NCBI GenBank assembly: GCA_016223145.1
Contig: JACRPN010000008.1
Location: 352,456 to 416,455, forward strand
DNA length: 64,000 bases
Direction: 5' to 3'
Origin: Armatimonadota bacterium
GTDB lineage: Bacteria > Armatimonadota > Fimbriimonadia > Fimbriimonadales > Fimbriimonadaceae
In this document: in pieces, positions 27,151-35,168 of the stretch
How positions within the stretch are numbered: position 1 is the first letter of the stretch
Layout: each line of letters starts with the position of its first letter
Position numbers and translations under genes: made by a program
Notes under the pieces: generated by a model
The model's input: only the letters and a program-made list of their open reading frames with translations
What the model was told of the DNA's origin: nothing
The model's database searches: none

Positions 27151-27193
27151 GAAGGCGCAGAAGTTGTTGGGGGTGAGGTTGCGGGGGGAGTAA
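27151..27193 (+). pseudogene. sufB: third copy of the sufB 3' terminus
   Basis: GAAGGCGCAGAAGTTGTTGG and onward reads AKAQKLLGVRLRGE then TAA. It is clearly closer to the second copy (same GGGGGTGAG core) than to the active sufB end. The stop overlaps the ATG of the next gene in TAATG. Confidence 0.7.
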
Positions 27194-27465
27194 TGGATAG
27201 GGCTGAGTACCGCCGGATTCTCCTTGAAGTCGATCGAATCCTCCTTGAGGACTGGGATCCCCTCGACGTCAGGGAAGAGCCGGATGCCTATGACGAGTAC
27301 ACGAACTATGCGCCCTTGGTCATTCGACGCCTAATGGACGGGTGCTCTCAAGAGCAGATTTGCGAACTCCTGGCCCATATTGAACTGGATTGGATGGGCC
27401 TGCAAGGCTCCGCTGAACGGCGCTCCATCGCCGCAAAGAAGCTCTTGGCAGTCAGGTTGGAGTAG
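27193..27465 (+). CDS. DUF1871-like protein
   Basis: 90 residues, pattern RILLEVDRILLEDWDPLDV..DEYTNYAPLVIRRLMDGCSQEQICELLAHIELDWMGL, which fits the DUF1871 family (WDPxxV, DEY, MGL). The family is often a small partner or immunity-like protein in accessory regions; function unknown. It starts on the stop of the third sufB fragment. Confidence 0.7.
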   Translation: MDRAEYRRILLEVDRILLEDWDPLDVREEPDAYDEYTNYAPLVIRRLMDGCSQEQICELLAHIELDWMGLQGSAERRSIAAKKLLAVRLE

Positions 27466-27639
27466 AAACCGTTTCGGCAGTCGTTACCGGGGGACCAACG
27501 GGCCGTAAGTTGAAAGCGAAGGCTGAAGGCCTGGGTCCGGATAGCCATTTGCGATCCAGCCCTGTATGGGCGACAGTCGACTTCTCAAGTGTCATGCGCG
27601 CCTCGCCTCCAAATCTCGGTTTTACTACCACAATAGAAC

Positions 27640-28617
27640 GTGCTCCGTTTCCGCAAACCAGCAAGCGCCAATAAGCAAGAGGCCGAGCGCTTGCTTGATG
27701 AGGGCCATGAGGCGCTAGAAACACTTAACTTCAAACGAGCGCACGTGGTCGCGCGTAAACTCCACTCCATTGGCTATACCGGCGAGTTCGAGATTGCCGC
27801 CAGGGCCTATTGGCAGGAAGGGAAACGGAGAAAGGCCATCAGGACTTTGGAGAGCGCCACACGCAAGCACCCCGCGGTTCCCATCCTTTGGTCCTATCTT
27901 GGTGAGTTCTATTCAGAGACCGGCCGTTATGACGAAGCGATCTATGCCTTTGAGAAATCCGCTTCGGGTCCACATGGAGAACGTGCCCTCGCAGACCTGA
28001 ACGTGGCGGTCGTGCTTTGGCGAAGAAAGGAATACCAGGCCGCCATCCTCAAGCTCAACCTAATCCCACCCGGAACGGCCGAACCTGACCCGAGTTCCGT
28101 CGAGCTGGTTAGGGCGCATTGCCTTCTGAGCCTAGAACGCACCGGCGAAGCCCTTCAGGCCGTCGACGAAGGACTCGCCCTGAGCGTCTCGGACCGCCCC
28201 AAGGTCGAGGCGTCCCTCCTTGCTCTCAGAGCCAAGACCTTGCTCAAGATGGATGACCGAAACGGCGCACAAGCTGCGGCTTGGAAAGCGATTGCCATTG
28301 ACAAATCGGCTGACGTGGCCGAAATCATCCGGGAAATCGGCAGCACACGATCAGCCACCGCCAAGCTCTGGCGTGTCCGGATTGGCGGCACTTGGTGCGA
28401 GCCCCTGGAACCCGGCGGATCCATTCCCAAGTTCACGGCCCTTTATTGGGTTATTGCTGAAGACGCTGCCCAAGCCCTCGAGCTTATCAGGCCCTTTGAA
28501 GACGCTCGAGTCCGAGCGTCTTTGCAGATCATCGATGCCAAATCTGAGCGCTCCGCTCCGGAAGAACTCGTCGGCGTCGTCCGCGCTCTAGGCGGCTATA
28601 CTTTTGTGCTGCCATAG
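27640..28617 (+). CDS. tetratricopeptide-repeat protein
   Basis: 325 residues, GTG start (MLRFRKPASANKQEAERLLDEGHEALETL). Helical repeats: EIAARAYWQEGKRRKAIRTLESA, LWSYLGEFYSETGRYDEAIYAFEKSA, AVVLWRRKEYQAAILKLNLIP, LLSLERTGEALQAVDEGLAL, LRAKTLLKMDDRNGAQAAAWKA. The C-terminal 80 residues (KLWRVRIGGTWCEPLEPGG...) are a different, non-repeat domain. No signal peptide. Cytoplasmic scaffold of unknown partner; last gene of the accessory stretch behind sufB. Confidence 0.75.
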   Translation: MLRFRKPASANKQEAERLLDEGHEALETLNFKRAHVVARKLHSIGYTGEFEIAARAYWQEGKRRKAIRTLESATRKHPAVPILWSYLGEFYSETGRYDEAIYAFEKSASGPHGERALADLNVAVVLWRRKEYQAAILKLNLIPPGTAEPDPSSVELVRAHCLLSLERTGEALQAVDEGLALSVSDRPKVEASLLALRAKTLLKMDDRNGAQAAAWKAIAIDKSADVAEIIREIGSTRSATAKLWRVRIGGTWCEPLEPGGSIPKFTALYWVIAEDAAQALELIRPFEDARVRASLQIIDAKSERSAPEELVGVVRALGGYTFVLP

Positions 28618-28674
28618 GCGGAAGGAGTCACCGGACGGACGGATAGGGGACTTTGTCCAGGACAGGCTCCCGGA

Positions 28675-28714
28675 CGTGCGTAGCTTGCCCCAAAGCAAGT
28701 TTGGGGCAGCACCC
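28675..28714. repeat. 40-bp palindromic repeat, copy 1
   Basis: Identical over 40 bases to 31716-31755. The core is TGCCCCAAA, five bases, then TTTGGGGCA, a perfect 9-bp dyad. It looks like a REP-type dispersed palindrome. Confidence 0.85.
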
Positions 28715-28865
28715 TCGTTCGGCAGGCCGCAGGCACTTTGACAGCGGTTTCAGAATTGATCACCGTTGAGGCGTGACTTATCGCCAAAGCCGGAAGTGAG
28801 GACCAATCGCCCCTGCCGGCTTTGCTGGAAGAGCCCCTGACCCCCGGCTACCCTCCCCCACAACG

Positions 28866-28900
28866 AAATCGGGCTGACGGCACGGCCGTCAGCCCGATTT
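28866..28900 (-). terminator. hairpin downstream of the propeller protein gene
   Basis: Perfect 15-base arms (AAATCGGGCTGACGG and complement) around CACGG, eight bases past the stop of the minus-strand gene; the strand ends in a short U run. Confidence 0.75.
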
Positions 28901-28908
28901 CCCTGCGC

Positions 28909-30342
28909 CTAGAGCGCGCTCATCCCATAGACATAGCAATGGGCTTCGAACTGCGATGTGTAGGGGCCGGCGGTGCCAAAGAAAACCGTCGAGCCGTCCG
29001 CCGAGTACTTCATCCGGTTGTAGACCGCAATCGACATCCCGAACTCGATGGGAAGGGACTCGCTCGCCCAGAGGAAGCCCCCGGATGACGCGCTGTAGGC
29101 CTCGATCCGGAAGGGCTGGCCGAAGTTTGACGCCCTCTGGACCAGCAGCGTGGCGGCGCTGGGGCTGCGCGTCAGGTTGCTGACGACTCCGCCAAGCGGG
29201 TTGGAGAATCGGAGCGTCCCGTTCGCGTTGAGAGCATTGAGCCGGGTGTTCGCGGTCAGGAAGAAGGCGCCTCCAGCCGGGGCGGATACCACGTCGCCCT
29301 GGGGCTGCGAGCCTCCGATATCCCAAAGGTTGAACGACCACACCGGATTGCCGCCGGTGGCCATGCGCTGGGTGGTGGAGGTCCCATGAGCCACGACCCC
29401 GCCGGTCGCATAGCCGCTGGGCTGCAAGCCGACGATGTCAGGGTTGAGCCAGTCCAGCCCACCGCCGAGGTGGATCGCGTGCAGACCGCCGACCGCGCCG
29501 GTGGCGGTGTCTCCCCTCGACCAGATGTACGCCCGGTTCTGGTCGAACTGAACCTCGGTCTGATGCGGCCCGCCGCGCTCGTAAAAGACGCCGCCTGTCC
29601 AGAGCTCCTGCCCGGTTGGGCTAAGGACCACCGCGCCGGTGGGAACGGGATTCCATCGGGAGTTGTCGGCGGCGTAGATGTTGCCATCGGGGCCAACGCT
29701 GGGACCGGCGAGGATCGCCGACTTGAGGACGTAGAGCCATTTGAGGGTCCCGTCGGGCCGGAGGGCCTGGATGCCGCCCCCGCCCGCGCAATAGATCGTC
29801 CCATCCGGGCCGACGTCAACGGCGCCGTCAGCGCCCCTGGACCACACCCATTTCAGCCCACCGTCGGGAGTCAGGGCGTAAAGGTGGCCGAAGTTGCCGA
29901 TGGCGTAAACGGTTCCGTCCGGGCCGATCGCGGGCCGCGTCGAGATGTACTGGTCCGCTGCCTGGAAGCGCCATTTCAGCCGCCCGTTGAGCCCGGTCCT
30001 GCTTCGGATCGAGAGTGTGCCGAGGAACCGGTTGCCGCTCGGCGTGCCCATGAAGAGGCCCGTGGGCTGAATTGCGGCACGATCGGGGATGTAGAACTCG
30101 ACGAGGTTTGGCCGCCAGCTCGCGATGTGAACCGGCATGGCAATCCTCCCGGAATTGCGCGCCCCGGTGAGCTGGACGAGAAAGCGCTGGTTCGTGGGCC
30201 AGTCGCCAAAGTTGGAACCGTAGAGCCTGACCAGACCGGAGCGAGTGGGGTCTCTAGGGACAATGTCGGTGACCGTCTGCGCGGAAGCAAAACCCGAGAG
30301 AGCGATCAACGAGAGCGATAGAGCCATCGTGCGAGCTTTCAT
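28909..30342 (-). CDS. secreted PQQ-type beta-propeller protein
   Basis: 477 residues. A signal peptide (ALSLSLIALSGFASA) is followed by an IPT/TIG-like domain (TDIVPRDPTRSGLVRLYGSNFGDWP, residues 24-115). The rest is a propeller built from repeats of the kind AIGPDGTVYAIGNFGHLYALTPDGGLKW, VDVGPDGTIYCAGGGGIQALRPDGTLKW and VGPDGNIYAADNS, the PQQ-like or outer-membrane-assembly propeller blade. No catalytic residues identified; it may be a surface binding protein. The long gap upstream holds its promoter, which I cannot place. Confidence 0.8.
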   Translation of the reverse strand: MKARTMALSLSLIALSGFASAQTVTDIVPRDPTRSGLVRLYGSNFGDWPTNQRFLVQLTGARNSGRIAMPVHIASWRPNLVEFYIPDRAAIQPTGLFMGTPSGNRFLGTLSIRSRTGLNGRLKWRFQAADQYISTRPAIGPDGTVYAIGNFGHLYALTPDGGLKWVWSRGADGAVDVGPDGTIYCAGGGGIQALRPDGTLKWLYVLKSAILAGPSVGPDGNIYAADNSRWNPVPTGAVVLSPTGQELWTGGVFYERGGPHQTEVQFDQNRAYIWSRGDTATGAVGGLHAIHLGGGLDWLNPDIVGLQPSGYATGGVVAHGTSTTQRMATGGNPVWSFNLWDIGGSQPQGDVVSAPAGGAFFLTANTRLNALNANGTLRFSNPLGGVVSNLTRSPSAATLLVQRASNFGQPFRIEAYSASSGGFLWASESLPIEFGMSIAVYNRMKYSADGSTVFFGTAGPYTSQFEAHCYVYGMSAL

Positions 30343-30797
30343 GCACTCATTGAGGCTCGCACGCGGAAGTCTGATACGGTTGCTGGGCAGAAAACCATGG
30401 CAGGGCGAGTCTCCTCTGCCGTGTCGCGCGCAGGATGTCTTCTCCCTCCCAGACTACGGGTGGCTCCACCCACTAGATGCGGCGTCAATATGTTCATGCG
30501 CGTCCGGACTTGTAACCCCACCGCGCCCACGCGGAGGGTCCTAAGACTCGGCGCGCGTGGAAGTCGGCCCACCGCGTGGTCGCGGTGGGGTTACACTGCA
30601 GCACATCAGCGCGGCTTCTTAAGGGTGATGTGATTGGAGCACTCAAGAGCCTTTTCGGAAGCCAAATACGAAGACCCAATTGCCGCCTGCCCCTCGCGAG
30701 TATCCTCGAGCGGAAACGGCGACGGGCAAATCGCGGACGTGTGGCAAACCTAGGGTGACCCCTTGACTTGGGTGGCTTCCCAGCTTGCGAGGGTGAT
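30343..30797. other. 455-base gap with an 85-base inverted-repeat element
   Basis: No gene seen on either strand that I can support. It contains the long inverted repeat at 30510-30594; the flanks show nothing recognisable. Confidence 0.6.
30510..30594. repeat. inverted-repeat element, 24-base arms
   Basis: Left arm 30510-30533 starts TGTAACCCCACCGCG; right arm 30571-30594 ends CGCGGTGGGGTTACA. The arms are complementary over 24 bases with one mismatch, around 37 bases. It resembles a miniature inverted-repeat element or a large REP. Confidence 0.82.
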
Positions 30798-31529
30798 CTA
30801 CTCTAGTCTCTTCCGGCCGCTCCAATTGTAAGACTCATCCTTCGAGTCCGAGATCGTGTAGCTCCCGGTGAAGCTCTTTCCGTCTGCGGAGAACGTCCAA
30901 ACAAACCCGCCAGAATTCCTCTGCGAGGCATTGGACCATGTGCCCGTCGCGGTCAAGCCGTCGAGTTTTCCCGTGATCGAGCCGCCTTGGAAGCTGTAAC
31001 TGCCGAAAAGCCGGTCCCCCGAGAGGCTCAGATTCATCGTGTAGCTGTTGCTCTGGTTCTTATAGCCCAGCGTGATGTCCCACTTCCCGCTGAGGTCGAG
31101 CTTTTTGTCCTCCGGCTTTTTGGGCTCCTTCGGCTTGTCCCCCGCGTTCTTGACTGGCGCGGCCACAAGGTTCTTCTGGGCGAAGGCGATCACGAGCACC
31201 CCGTCCTTGGCGCTCCAGTGCCCGTTTACATGGCCATCGGCCTTGATCGATTTGCCCTCGATTGAGTAGCTCTTCTTGTAGGTGGCCTTCAGATTCAGAG
31301 TCCTCTTGTAGAGCACACCCTTAACCGGCCACTCGCCATCATCGTCCCTGAACGTGCCCGTTACCGTGAAGTTGCCGCCCTTGTGGGGGCTTAGAGTGAG
31401 CACGAGCTTCTTGCCCGCGTCTTCGACGACGTACTTGCCGGCCTGCGGCGGCTTTTGAATTAGCGCGGGAAGGCAGATCGTCAGAAAAGCGGCAAAAAAC
31501 GTGGCGATAGCGAAGACTCTATACAGCAT
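30798..31529 (-). CDS. secreted beta-rich protein of unknown function
   Basis: 243 residues from the ATG at 31529 (MLYRVFAIATFFAAFLTICLPA, signal peptide). The reading frame is open further upstream but without a signal sequence. There are two similar halves: GKYVVEDAGKKLVLTLSPHKGGNFTVTGTF and LSGKWDITLGYKNQSNSYTMNLSLSGDRLFGSY, each a lipocalin-like or GSxxF-type beta sheet. They are joined by a lysine/proline linker (KPKEPKKPEDKK). No family assigned. A TATAAT lies 24 bases before the start (31553-31558, minus strand). Confidence 0.65.
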   Translation of the reverse strand: MLYRVFAIATFFAAFLTICLPALIQKPPQAGKYVVEDAGKKLVLTLSPHKGGNFTVTGTFRDDDGEWPVKGVLYKRTLNLKATYKKSYSIEGKSIKADGHVNGHWSAKDGVLVIAFAQKNLVAAPVKNAGDKPKEPKKPEDKKLDLSGKWDITLGYKNQSNSYTMNLSLSGDRLFGSYSFQGGSITGKLDGLTATGTWSNASQRNSGGFVWTFSADGKSFTGSYTISDSKDESYNWSGRKRLE

Positions 31530-31552
31530 GGGCTTTTCACCAGGAGCCTTAA

Positions 31553-31558
31553 TTATAG
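31553..31558 (-). promoter_or_regulatory. -10 box TATAAT before the 31529 gene
   Basis: Exact TATAAT on the minus strand (TACTATAATTAAGG), 23 bases from the ATG, so this gene probably has a leader. No clear -35 box. Confidence 0.4.
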
Positions 31559-31715
31559 TACGGCGATTGGACCCTCGATCCCGTGGCCGGCTGGCTTTGC
31601 CTGCCTCAGCACCTCCTTGTCCGCTGCTCCTCGAGGGCGCCGCGCCACACCGAGTCCCCAAGGAATGGGGCGTTAAGAACGGCCCGGGCTTGCCCCCGGA
31701 AGAGGTCTCATCAGG

Positions 31716-31755
31716 CGTGCGTAGCTTGCCCCAAAGCAAGTTTGGGGCAGCACCC
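31716..31755. repeat. 40-bp palindromic repeat, copy 2
   Basis: Identical to 28675-28714; located 10 bases beyond the stop of the 31766-32194 gene, where the dyad could act as a terminator. Confidence 0.85.
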
Positions 31756-31765
31756 AAATCCACTT

Positions 31766-32194
31766 CTATCCACTCTCAGCATCAAACCCAAATCGGATCG
31801 CCGCCTGAAGGACATCAACGTCGATGTCTTTTACCGCCTTGAACTTGATGCAGTAGCCGGTCACGCTTGCCTTGCCGATCGTCTTCCCGAAGGTGGTGGC
31901 GAGGGTGGTCTTGTCCGCCAGACCCATGACGTAGACCGAGATGCCGGACGTGTTGGCGCTAAGGCCGATCCGGAAGAACTCCTTGGTGGTCCCATCCGCG
32001 TACCGGATGGTGTACGCCCCGTAGCCGATGTTGGGGTTGGAGACGACCTTGCCCTCGCTGTTCTTGCCGTCGCTGAACCACAGCCGGCATCCCGGCGAGG
32101 TCTCGAGCGTGAGTTGGTGCAGCGCCCGCATGTCGCTCTGCTTCGGTTCCGGCTGACTGGCAAGATACGCTTCGATCTGTTCTTCTAAGTTCAT
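31766..32194 (-). CDS. DUF1801-family protein
   Basis: 142 residues, EEQIEAYLASQPEPKQSDMRALHQLTLETSPGCRLWFSDGKN, the N-terminal DUF1801 helix, then a beta sheet (GAYTIRYADGTTKEFFRIGLSANTSGISVYVMGL) and the closing KDIDVDVLQAAIRFG. Only distantly similar to the other DUF1801 protein at 8886. Function unknown. Confidence 0.72.
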   Translation of the reverse strand: MNLEEQIEAYLASQPEPKQSDMRALHQLTLETSPGCRLWFSDGKNSEGKVVSNPNIGYGAYTIRYADGTTKEFFRIGLSANTSGISVYVMGLADKTTLATTFGKTIGKASVTGYCIKFKAVKDIDVDVLQAAIRFGFDAESG

Positions 32195-32238
32195 TGTCTA
32201 CCCAACAGATTGCCCGCGACCCGCGGCCTATCGGTTTC

Positions 32239-32259
32239 GGATTGCGGATTTCGGATTGC
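32239..32259. repeat. 7-bp tandem repeat, GGATTGC/GGATTTC family, before pth
   Basis: GGATTGC, GGATTTC, GGATTGC with a degenerate unit on each side. Same family as 5630-5664 and 24132-24166. Confidence 0.85.
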
Positions 32260-32317
32260 GGGAAGGGGCCCCCGACCCGCGACCTTCATCTTACTGCCGT
32301 CCGAGTATCCTCTCCCC

Positions 32318-32932
32318 GTGTTTCTCAGGAGGAAAAAGGTCTTCGAAGGCCCGGTCGAGTGGCTCATCGTTGGGCTGGGCAACCCGGGCCCCGAGTATGC
32401 GGGCACGCGGCACAACGTCGGCTTCGAGGTCATTGACCGCCTCGCCGAGAAGCACCACATCAAGGTCAAATGGGCCAAGCATCAGGCCCTTTTTGGGACC
32501 GGAACGATCGGCGGCGCCGGCGTGGCGCTTGCCAAGCCGATGACCTTCATGAACCTTAGCGGGCGAGCGGTGGCCCCGCTCATGCGCCAGTACCAACTCA
32601 CCCCCGAGCGTGTCCTCATCATCGCTGACGAGGTGGACCTTCCTTTCGGGAGGATTCAGCTCAAACCCAAGGGCGGCAGCGCTGGGCACAACGGACACAA
32701 GTCCATCCAGCAGTACCTCCAGTCGGACCAGTATCCACGGCTGAGGATAGGCATCGGCAAGCCCGAGGACGACAAGATCGACCACGTCTTGGGCAGGTTC
32801 GGAAGGGACGAGATCGGTCGCTTAAACGACGTGTTGGACCGGGCGATGGAGGCTTGCGAAGCGGTGGCTCGAGAGGGTCTCGAAAGGGCGCTGAGCCGCG
32901 CCAACGCCGAGCGCGGCACAGATACGACATAA
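32318..32932 (+). CDS. pth: peptidyl-tRNA hydrolase
   Basis: About 204 residues from GTG at 32318 (MFLRRKKVFEGPVEWLIVGLGNPG). The family signatures GLGNPGPEYAGTRHNVGFEVID with the catalytic His, KPMTFMNLSG, DEVDLPFG with the catalytic Asp, and KGGSAGHNGHKSI are present. It releases peptides from stalled peptidyl-tRNA. The start is fixed by TATCCT six bases before; the frame is open further back but only through heptamer repeats. Followed 13 bases later by mreB. Confidence 0.95.
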   Translation: MFLRRKKVFEGPVEWLIVGLGNPGPEYAGTRHNVGFEVIDRLAEKHHIKVKWAKHQALFGTGTIGGAGVALAKPMTFMNLSGRAVAPLMRQYQLTPERVLIIADEVDLPFGRIQLKPKGGSAGHNGHKSIQQYLQSDQYPRLRIGIGKPEDDKIDHVLGRFGRDEIGRLNDVLDRAMEACEAVAREGLERALSRANAERGTDTT

Positions 32933-32945
32933 TGCACGAGCGCCC

Positions 32946-33959
32946 TTGAAGCTTGCTCCCGAAATCGGCATCGACCTCGGCACGGCCAACATCCTCGTTT
33001 ACCGACGCGGCAAGGGCATTGTGCTGCAAGAACCCACGGTCGTCGCCATCAACGTGCAAAACGGCAAGGTGCTTGAGGTCGGCGTCGCGTCGCGCGACAT
33101 GATCGGCAGAACTCCCTGCAACATCCAGGCGATCCGCCCACTGAAGGATGGCGTCATCGCCGACTACACCACGACCCTCAAGATGCTCGAATTCCTCTTG
33201 AGGAAGGTCTGCGGGCGAAGGATGATCTTCAAGCCAACGGTGCTCATCTGCGTGCCCAGCGGGGTGACCAACGTCGAGCGGCGTGCCGTCATCCAGGCTG
33301 CCCAGGAGGCCGGCGCGGGCCAGGCGATGACCATTGAAGAGCCGATGGCGGCGGCGTTTGGGGCGGGGCTTCCGATCGCCAGCGCGGGCGGCAACATGGT
33401 GGTCGACATCGGCGGCGGCACCACCGACATCGCCGTGATCAGCCTGGGGGGCTTGGTGCTCTCTCAGTCCATTCGGATTGGCGGCAACAAAATGGACGAG
33501 GCGATCATTAAGCATGTCCGCAACGCCTACAACCTGATGATCGGCGAGCCGACGGCGGAGGAGATCAAGATCAAGATCGGCTCGGCCTATCCGCTCCAGC
33601 AGGAGCTGAGGATGGAGGTCCGGGGCCGAGACTTGGTTGCCGGTCTTCCCAAGACCGTCGAGGTCACCAGCGACGAGGTCCGTGAAGCGCTCCTGGAGCC
33701 GGTGCGGCAGATCGCCGAAAAGCTCTGCGCGGTGCTGGAAGAAACACCCCCAGAACTCGCGAGCGACATCATCGAGCGCGGAATCACCTTGACTGGGGGA
33801 GGGGCGTTGCTTCGGGGGCTCGACCGCCTGCTGCAGAGCGTCACCGATATTCCGGTTCGGGTCGCAGAGAACGCGCTCCATTGCGTCGCCATCGGCACCG
33901 GGCGCGCGCTTGAGGGTCTGGACGACATTCGAAACAGCGGCGCCGTCAGTACCATTTAG
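32946..33959 (+). CDS. mreB: rod shape-determining protein MreB
   Basis: 337 residues, bacterial actin. ATP-site motifs: GIDLGTANILVYRRGKGIVLQEP (phosphate 1), VVDIGGGTTDIAVISLGG (phosphate 2), GITLTGGGALLRGLD (adenosine). It forms membrane-associated filaments that guide cell-wall synthesis. TTG start; the only nearby ATG is out of frame. It follows pth closely, which is an unusual partner; mreC, mreD and a penicillin-binding protein gene are not here. Confidence 0.95.
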   Translation: MKLAPEIGIDLGTANILVYRRGKGIVLQEPTVVAINVQNGKVLEVGVASRDMIGRTPCNIQAIRPLKDGVIADYTTTLKMLEFLLRKVCGRRMIFKPTVLICVPSGVTNVERRAVIQAAQEAGAGQAMTIEEPMAAAFGAGLPIASAGGNMVVDIGGGTTDIAVISLGGLVLSQSIRIGGNKMDEAIIKHVRNAYNLMIGEPTAEEIKIKIGSAYPLQQELRMEVRGRDLVAGLPKTVEVTSDEVREALLEPVRQIAEKLCAVLEETPPELASDIIERGITLTGGGALLRGLDRLLQSVTDIPVRVAENALHCVAIGTGRALEGLDDIRNSGAVSTI

Positions 33960-34041
33960 GGCCCGAGTGACGTCTTGATAGGGAATGCCCATAATAAATA
34001 CGGGGCCGGCCCTCCTGCGGGGCGCGGCGACCAAGTGCACC

Positions 34042-34713
34042 ATGCGAATTCTCTTGATCTTGGCAACGGCGCTGATCGCGTTTGGGACGGCTTGGGGAAC
34101 TCCGCTCGGGACTGTTGAGGGACGGGGCATTCAGTTCTCTGGATTCCTTTCTTTCAGCCTGGGCATCCCAGGCGGGACGTCTGGGCTAAACCTTGCTCAA
34201 CCAGCCCAAGACGGGCTTCAGACGGGGAAGTTTGCCCACAAGGAGGGTACGGGATCGGGGCCGTTGGACGCCAAGCCGATCTCGCGCGACGAGTTCTCCG
34301 ACGTGTTCCTGAAGGTCGAGACCGCCGTGCAGCGGGTGATCCTGAAATCGAAGAAAACTCCGGCGCGGGTCGCTGGAGGGTCCTCTGCGGCGAAGACCGA
34401 CGCGATAGCCTCCGAGATGGGGCGCGTTTTCACCCTCTGCAAGGGCAAGTTCAAGTTCACCCCGCCGATGATTTCCTACGATAAGAAGCTGCTGAGCTTG
34501 AAAGCGGGCACGGCGGCGCGCAAGCAGCTTGAAATCCTGATCAAGTGGGGCTTTGTAGGCAAGGTTAGCCCATTGGCCACTTCGGGGAGCCAGACCCTGA
34601 CGCCGCACGAGTTTGGCGATGCAGTCGGGCTGTTTTTGGCGCGGCTCGCCGAGCTCACGCACACGCCCAGCTCCGAATGGAGCCCCTACATGAACTGGCA
34701 AAAAGAAGGGTGA
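34042..34713 (+). CDS. secreted protein of unknown function
   Basis: 223 residues from the ATG at 34042, with signal peptide MRILLILATALIAFGTAWG. The mature part is mostly helical in its second half (SRDEFSDVFLKVETAVQRVILKSKK..., LTPHEFGDAVGLFLARLAELTH). It lies behind mreB. An upstream in-frame ATG at 33985 would add a non-signal extension, so 34042 is preferred. No family recognised. Confidence 0.65.
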   Translation: MRILLILATALIAFGTAWGTPLGTVEGRGIQFSGFLSFSLGIPGGTSGLNLAQPAQDGLQTGKFAHKEGTGSGPLDAKPISRDEFSDVFLKVETAVQRVILKSKKTPARVAGGSSAAKTDAIASEMGRVFTLCKGKFKFTPPMISYDKKLLSLKAGTAARKQLEILIKWGFVGKVSPLATSGSQTLTPHEFGDAVGLFLARLAELTHTPSSEWSPYMNWQKEG

Positions 34714-34750
34714 TTGAGGGCGAGCGAGGAAGTGCCGGTGAACTTCGAAA

Positions 34751-35038
34751 CTAGACCGCGATAACCTCGCGGACACCGGGCGCAAGGGCTTTTAGGCGCT
34801 CCTCGACGCCAAGACGCAAGGTCACCGAAGACATCGGGCAGCCCGCACAGGCGCCTCGGAACTTGACCCGCACCGTGCCGTGCTCATCCACCGAGACCAG
34901 GTCGATGCGGCCGCCGTGCGACCGTGCGTATGCCTGGACGTCGCGCATCGCCTCCTTGACCGACTCCATCAGCGCCGCGGGAACCGCCGGGTTGGGCGGT
35001 GGGGTTCGCTTGATGGCTTGGACGATTCGGGCAATCAT
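34751..35038 (-). CDS. NifU C-terminal domain (Nfu) Fe-S carrier
   Basis: 95 residues, the C-terminal NifU domain alone: MESVKEAMRDVQAYARSHGGRIDLVSVDEHGTVRVKFRGACAGCPMS, with the cluster-binding Cys64 and Cys67 (CAGC) and TLRLGVEERLKALAPGVREV. It would carry Fe-S clusters made on SufB to target proteins. A TACATT hexamer lies six bases before the ATG, inside a palindromic TATA-rich stretch (35048-35058). Confidence 0.92.
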   Translation of the reverse strand: MIARIVQAIKRTPPPNPAVPAALMESVKEAMRDVQAYARSHGGRIDLVSVDEHGTVRVKFRGACAGCPMSSVTLRLGVEERLKALAPGVREVIAV

Positions 35039-35044
35039 GACAAC

Positions 35045-35058
35045 AATGTATAGTATAC
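35045..35058 (-). promoter_or_regulatory. TACATT hexamer and GTATAGTATAC palindrome before nfu
   Basis: TACATT (35045-35050, minus strand) is six bases from the ATG; overlapping it, GTATAGTATAC (35048-35058) is a near-perfect palindrome and a possible alternative -10 or operator. Confidence 0.4.
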
Positions 35059-35168
35059 GCCTCGCAGCGCGACGCGAGCTTGGCCCCTTTAGGTCTTCTA
35101 CGGCAACCGAAACGGCCTGAGCACCAACGCGTCATGGCTTGTGGGCGTCCAAACGGATGCCGGAGGCT

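Larger units (their letters stand above)
26475..27152. mobile_element. putative cassette B in the displaced sufB 3' end
   Basis: AGGCGCAGAAG occurs at 26475-26485 and again at 27153-27163, each time followed by a sufB-like tail. The 678 bases between carry two small genes. The boundary repeat is short (11 bases), so the edges are less certain than for cassette A. Confidence 0.4.
28618..28908. other. 291-base gap with one 40-bp repeat and a terminator
   Basis: It contains the palindromic repeat copy at 28675-28714 and the hairpin at 28866-28900. Nothing else recognised. Confidence 0.6.

Noticed and set aside
27430..27465. C-terminus AAKKLLAVRLE of the DUF1871-like gene resembles the SufB tail (a possible fourth copy)
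   Set aside because: The DUF1871 family match continues through this region and the nucleotides do not show the GCGCAGAAG core; the resemblance is probably chance.
32661..34130. 489-codon reading frame antisense to mreB and pth
   Set aside because: Shadow frame; low-complexity His/Arg-rich product and both sense genes are clear.
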